DNA of 7,084 nt from positions 1 through 7,084 of the forward strand of contig DDWE01000097.1 in assembly GCA_002345625.1 (NCBI GenBank). Reading direction: 5' to 3'. Positions 6,322 through 7,084 of the stretch are shown here, piece after piece. Under the pieces are notes generated by a model. That model searched no databases. It worked only from the letters and a program-made list of their open reading frames with translations, and was not told where the DNA came from. The position numbers and the translations under genes are program-made. The stretch comes from Desulfuromonadaceae bacterium UBA2294. GTDB lineage: Bacteria > Desulfobacterota > Desulfuromonadia > Desulfuromonadales > UBA2294. Position 1 is the stretch's first letter. The number at the start of each line of letters is the position of its first letter.

Positions 6322-6999
6322 ATGTCCTTACTCGCTGATTTGCACAACTGCCCGCTGTTTGCCGGCATCACCGATGACGATCTCGCCCTGCTCTCCGATA
6401 TCGTCCGCCAGCGAAACACTGAACGTGGCGAACTGCTCTTCTCGGAAGGAGAGCGCGCTATCGGATTTTTTATTGTCGCCAGCGGCCGGGTCAAGGTGTA
6501 CAAACTCTCCGCCGACGGCAAGGAGCGCATCCTGCACATTGTCCAACCCGGAGGCACTTTTGCCGAAGCAGCGATCTTCGGCGATGGCAACTACCCTGCC
6601 TATGCCGAACCACTGATGCCGACCCGGCTGCTCTTCTTTCCGAAGACCGAGTTCCTCAGCCTGTTGCGCGAGCATGGCCAGGTTGCTATCAACATGATCG
6701 CCGGTCTCTCCCGCTATCTGCGCCAATTTGCCAGCCAGGTTGAGCAGCTTACCTTTCAGGATGTCCCGGCACGGCTGTCCGGATACCTGCTGACCCTCGC
6801 TGCTAAAAATCAGCGCAGCGTCGTGCTGCCGACGACCAAGTCGGCCCTCGCCTCGCAGCTTGGCACTGTCAGCGAAACCTTGTCCCGCACCCTGCGCAAG
6901 CTCTGCGATGAGGAGGTCATCGCTGTCGATGGCAGGACCATCACCCTGCTCGACCGCGAGCGGTTGCAAGAATTGGCCGAGAGCACGCGGGAGCGATAA
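6322..6999 (+). CDS. Crp/Fnr-family transcriptional regulator without an FNR-type Fe-S cluster
   Basis: This 225-aa protein has the standard family layout. A cyclic-nucleotide-binding-like beta barrel covers about residues 10-120 (GELLFSEGE, GFFIVASGRVKVYK, GGTFAEAAIFGD), then the dimerisation helix (about 122-150) and a winged helix-turn-helix to the end. The recognition helix reads SETLSRTLRKL with Glu185, Ser188 and Arg189, the E-x-x-S-R set by which FNR reads TTGA half sites. Unlike FNR it lacks the N-terminal cysteine cluster; only Cys10 lies near the N-terminus. It therefore resembles the DNR/HcpR side of the family, whose members respond to NO or nitrosative stress, though the ligand here is not visible. 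No clear Shine-Dalgarno precedes the ATG, 16 bases after the previous stop, so translational coupling is likely. The FNR-type box at 7041-7054 is a probable target. Confidence 0.93.
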   Translation: MSLLADLHNCPLFAGITDDDLALLSDIVRQRNTERGELLFSEGERAIGFFIVASGRVKVYKLSADGKERILHIVQPGGTFAEAAIFGDGNYPAYAEPLMPTRLLFFPKTEFLSLLREHGQVAINMIAGLSRYLRQFASQVEQLTFQDVPARLSGYLLTLAAKNQRSVVLPTTKSALASQLGTVSETLSRTLRKLCDEEVIAVDGRTITLLDRERLQELAESTRER

Positions 7000-7002
7000 A
7001 GA

Positions 7003-7016
7003 ATCGGTCAGCCGAT
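7003..7016 (+). other. Weak hairpin after the Crp/Fnr gene
   Basis: ATCGG (7003-7007) and CCGAT (7012-7016) form a 5-bp stem with a TCAG loop just after the stop codon. No T-tract follows, so it is at best a weak terminator. No better terminator is visible before the FNR-type promoter at the window edge. Confidence 0.25.
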
Positions 7017-7040
7017 GTGTCGAAGGCCTTTAACAACTTC

Positions 7041-7054
7041 TTGACCTGCATCAA
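7041..7054. promoter_or_regulatory. FNR/DNR-type operator
   Basis: TTGACCTGCATCAA matches the FNR-family box TTGAT-N4-ATCAA with one mismatch, and the outer bases C7040 and G7055 extend the symmetry. The regulator encoded immediately upstream carries the E-x-x-S-R residues that read TTGA half sites, so it is a likely binder. Confidence 0.78.
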
Positions 7055-7076
7055 GGCTCACCCCCGCTGTCTGACC

Positions 7077-7082
7077 TAGAAT
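7077..7082 (+). promoter_or_regulatory. -10 element of a class II FNR-type promoter
   Basis: TAGAAT differs from TATAAT at one base. If it occupies -12 to -7, the start site is 7089, just outside the window, and the box at 7041-7054 is centred exactly at -41.5. That is the defining geometry of class II FNR activation. The controlled gene lies beyond the right edge. Confidence 0.65.
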
Positions 7083-7084
7083 CT

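Noticed and set aside
6328..6969. 213-aa reading frame on the minus strand opposite the Crp/Fnr gene
   Set aside because: The + strand product is a clear Crp/Fnr protein, and the antisense translation shows no domain.
1..7084. CRISPR arrays, insertion sequences, tRNA or rRNA genes, prophage or defence genes
   Set aside because: No regularly spaced repeats, transposase frames, terminal inverted repeats or structural RNA genes were seen; the genes are ordinary chromosomal types.

Overview
The window suggests a Desulfuromonadales/Geobacter-type deltaproteobacterium of moderately high GC. The grounds are gene content and regulatory style: a sigma-54 promoter plus a predicted ANTAR-type antitermination leader in front of a PII/ammonium-transporter operon, a TorF-like porin in that operon, and a DUF6178-like protein paired with a Crp/Fnr regulator. 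This placement comes from recognition of families, not from a search. All six complete genes lie on the + strand.

Layout. Positions 1-30 could be the last codons of an upstream gene. Positions 42-1646 encode a soluble GAF-PAS-HisKA-HATPase sensor kinase. The spacer at 1647-1893 holds a well-spaced sigma-54 promoter (1710-1725). Its transcript would begin with a roughly 158-nt leader containing two hexaloop hairpins (1775-1792 and 1802-1821), both with A at loop position 1 and G at position 4. The second hairpin overlaps the 5' arm of a strong intrinsic terminator (1812-1867) that ends just before the PII gene. This is the architecture of an ANTAR-protein antitermination switch. The operon is PII (1894-2232), AmtB (2279-3589) and a putative outer-membrane porin (3668-4393), closed by a 15-bp-stem terminator (4444-4486).

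The second unit starts from a good sigma-70-like promoter (4544-4572). It carries a 567-aa protein of unknown function (4602-6305) and a Crp/Fnr regulator (6322-6999). The regulator has FNR-type DNA-reading residues (E185, S188, R189) but lacks the N-terminal cysteine cluster of FNR. An FNR-type box (7041-7054) and a -10 hexamer (7077-7082) sit at the right edge, with the box centred exactly at -41.5 from the implied start site. They should drive a gene just outside the window.

How it works together (inference). Nitrogen limitation would activate the operon twice, at initiation through sigma-54 and an enhancer-binding protein, and at elongation through an RNA-binding response regulator. The products are the AmtB channel, its PII gate and a candidate outer-membrane pore. 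The kinase next door may feed one of these two regulators. The second unit appears to be an anaerobic or nitrosative-stress type regulatory module unrelated to the first.
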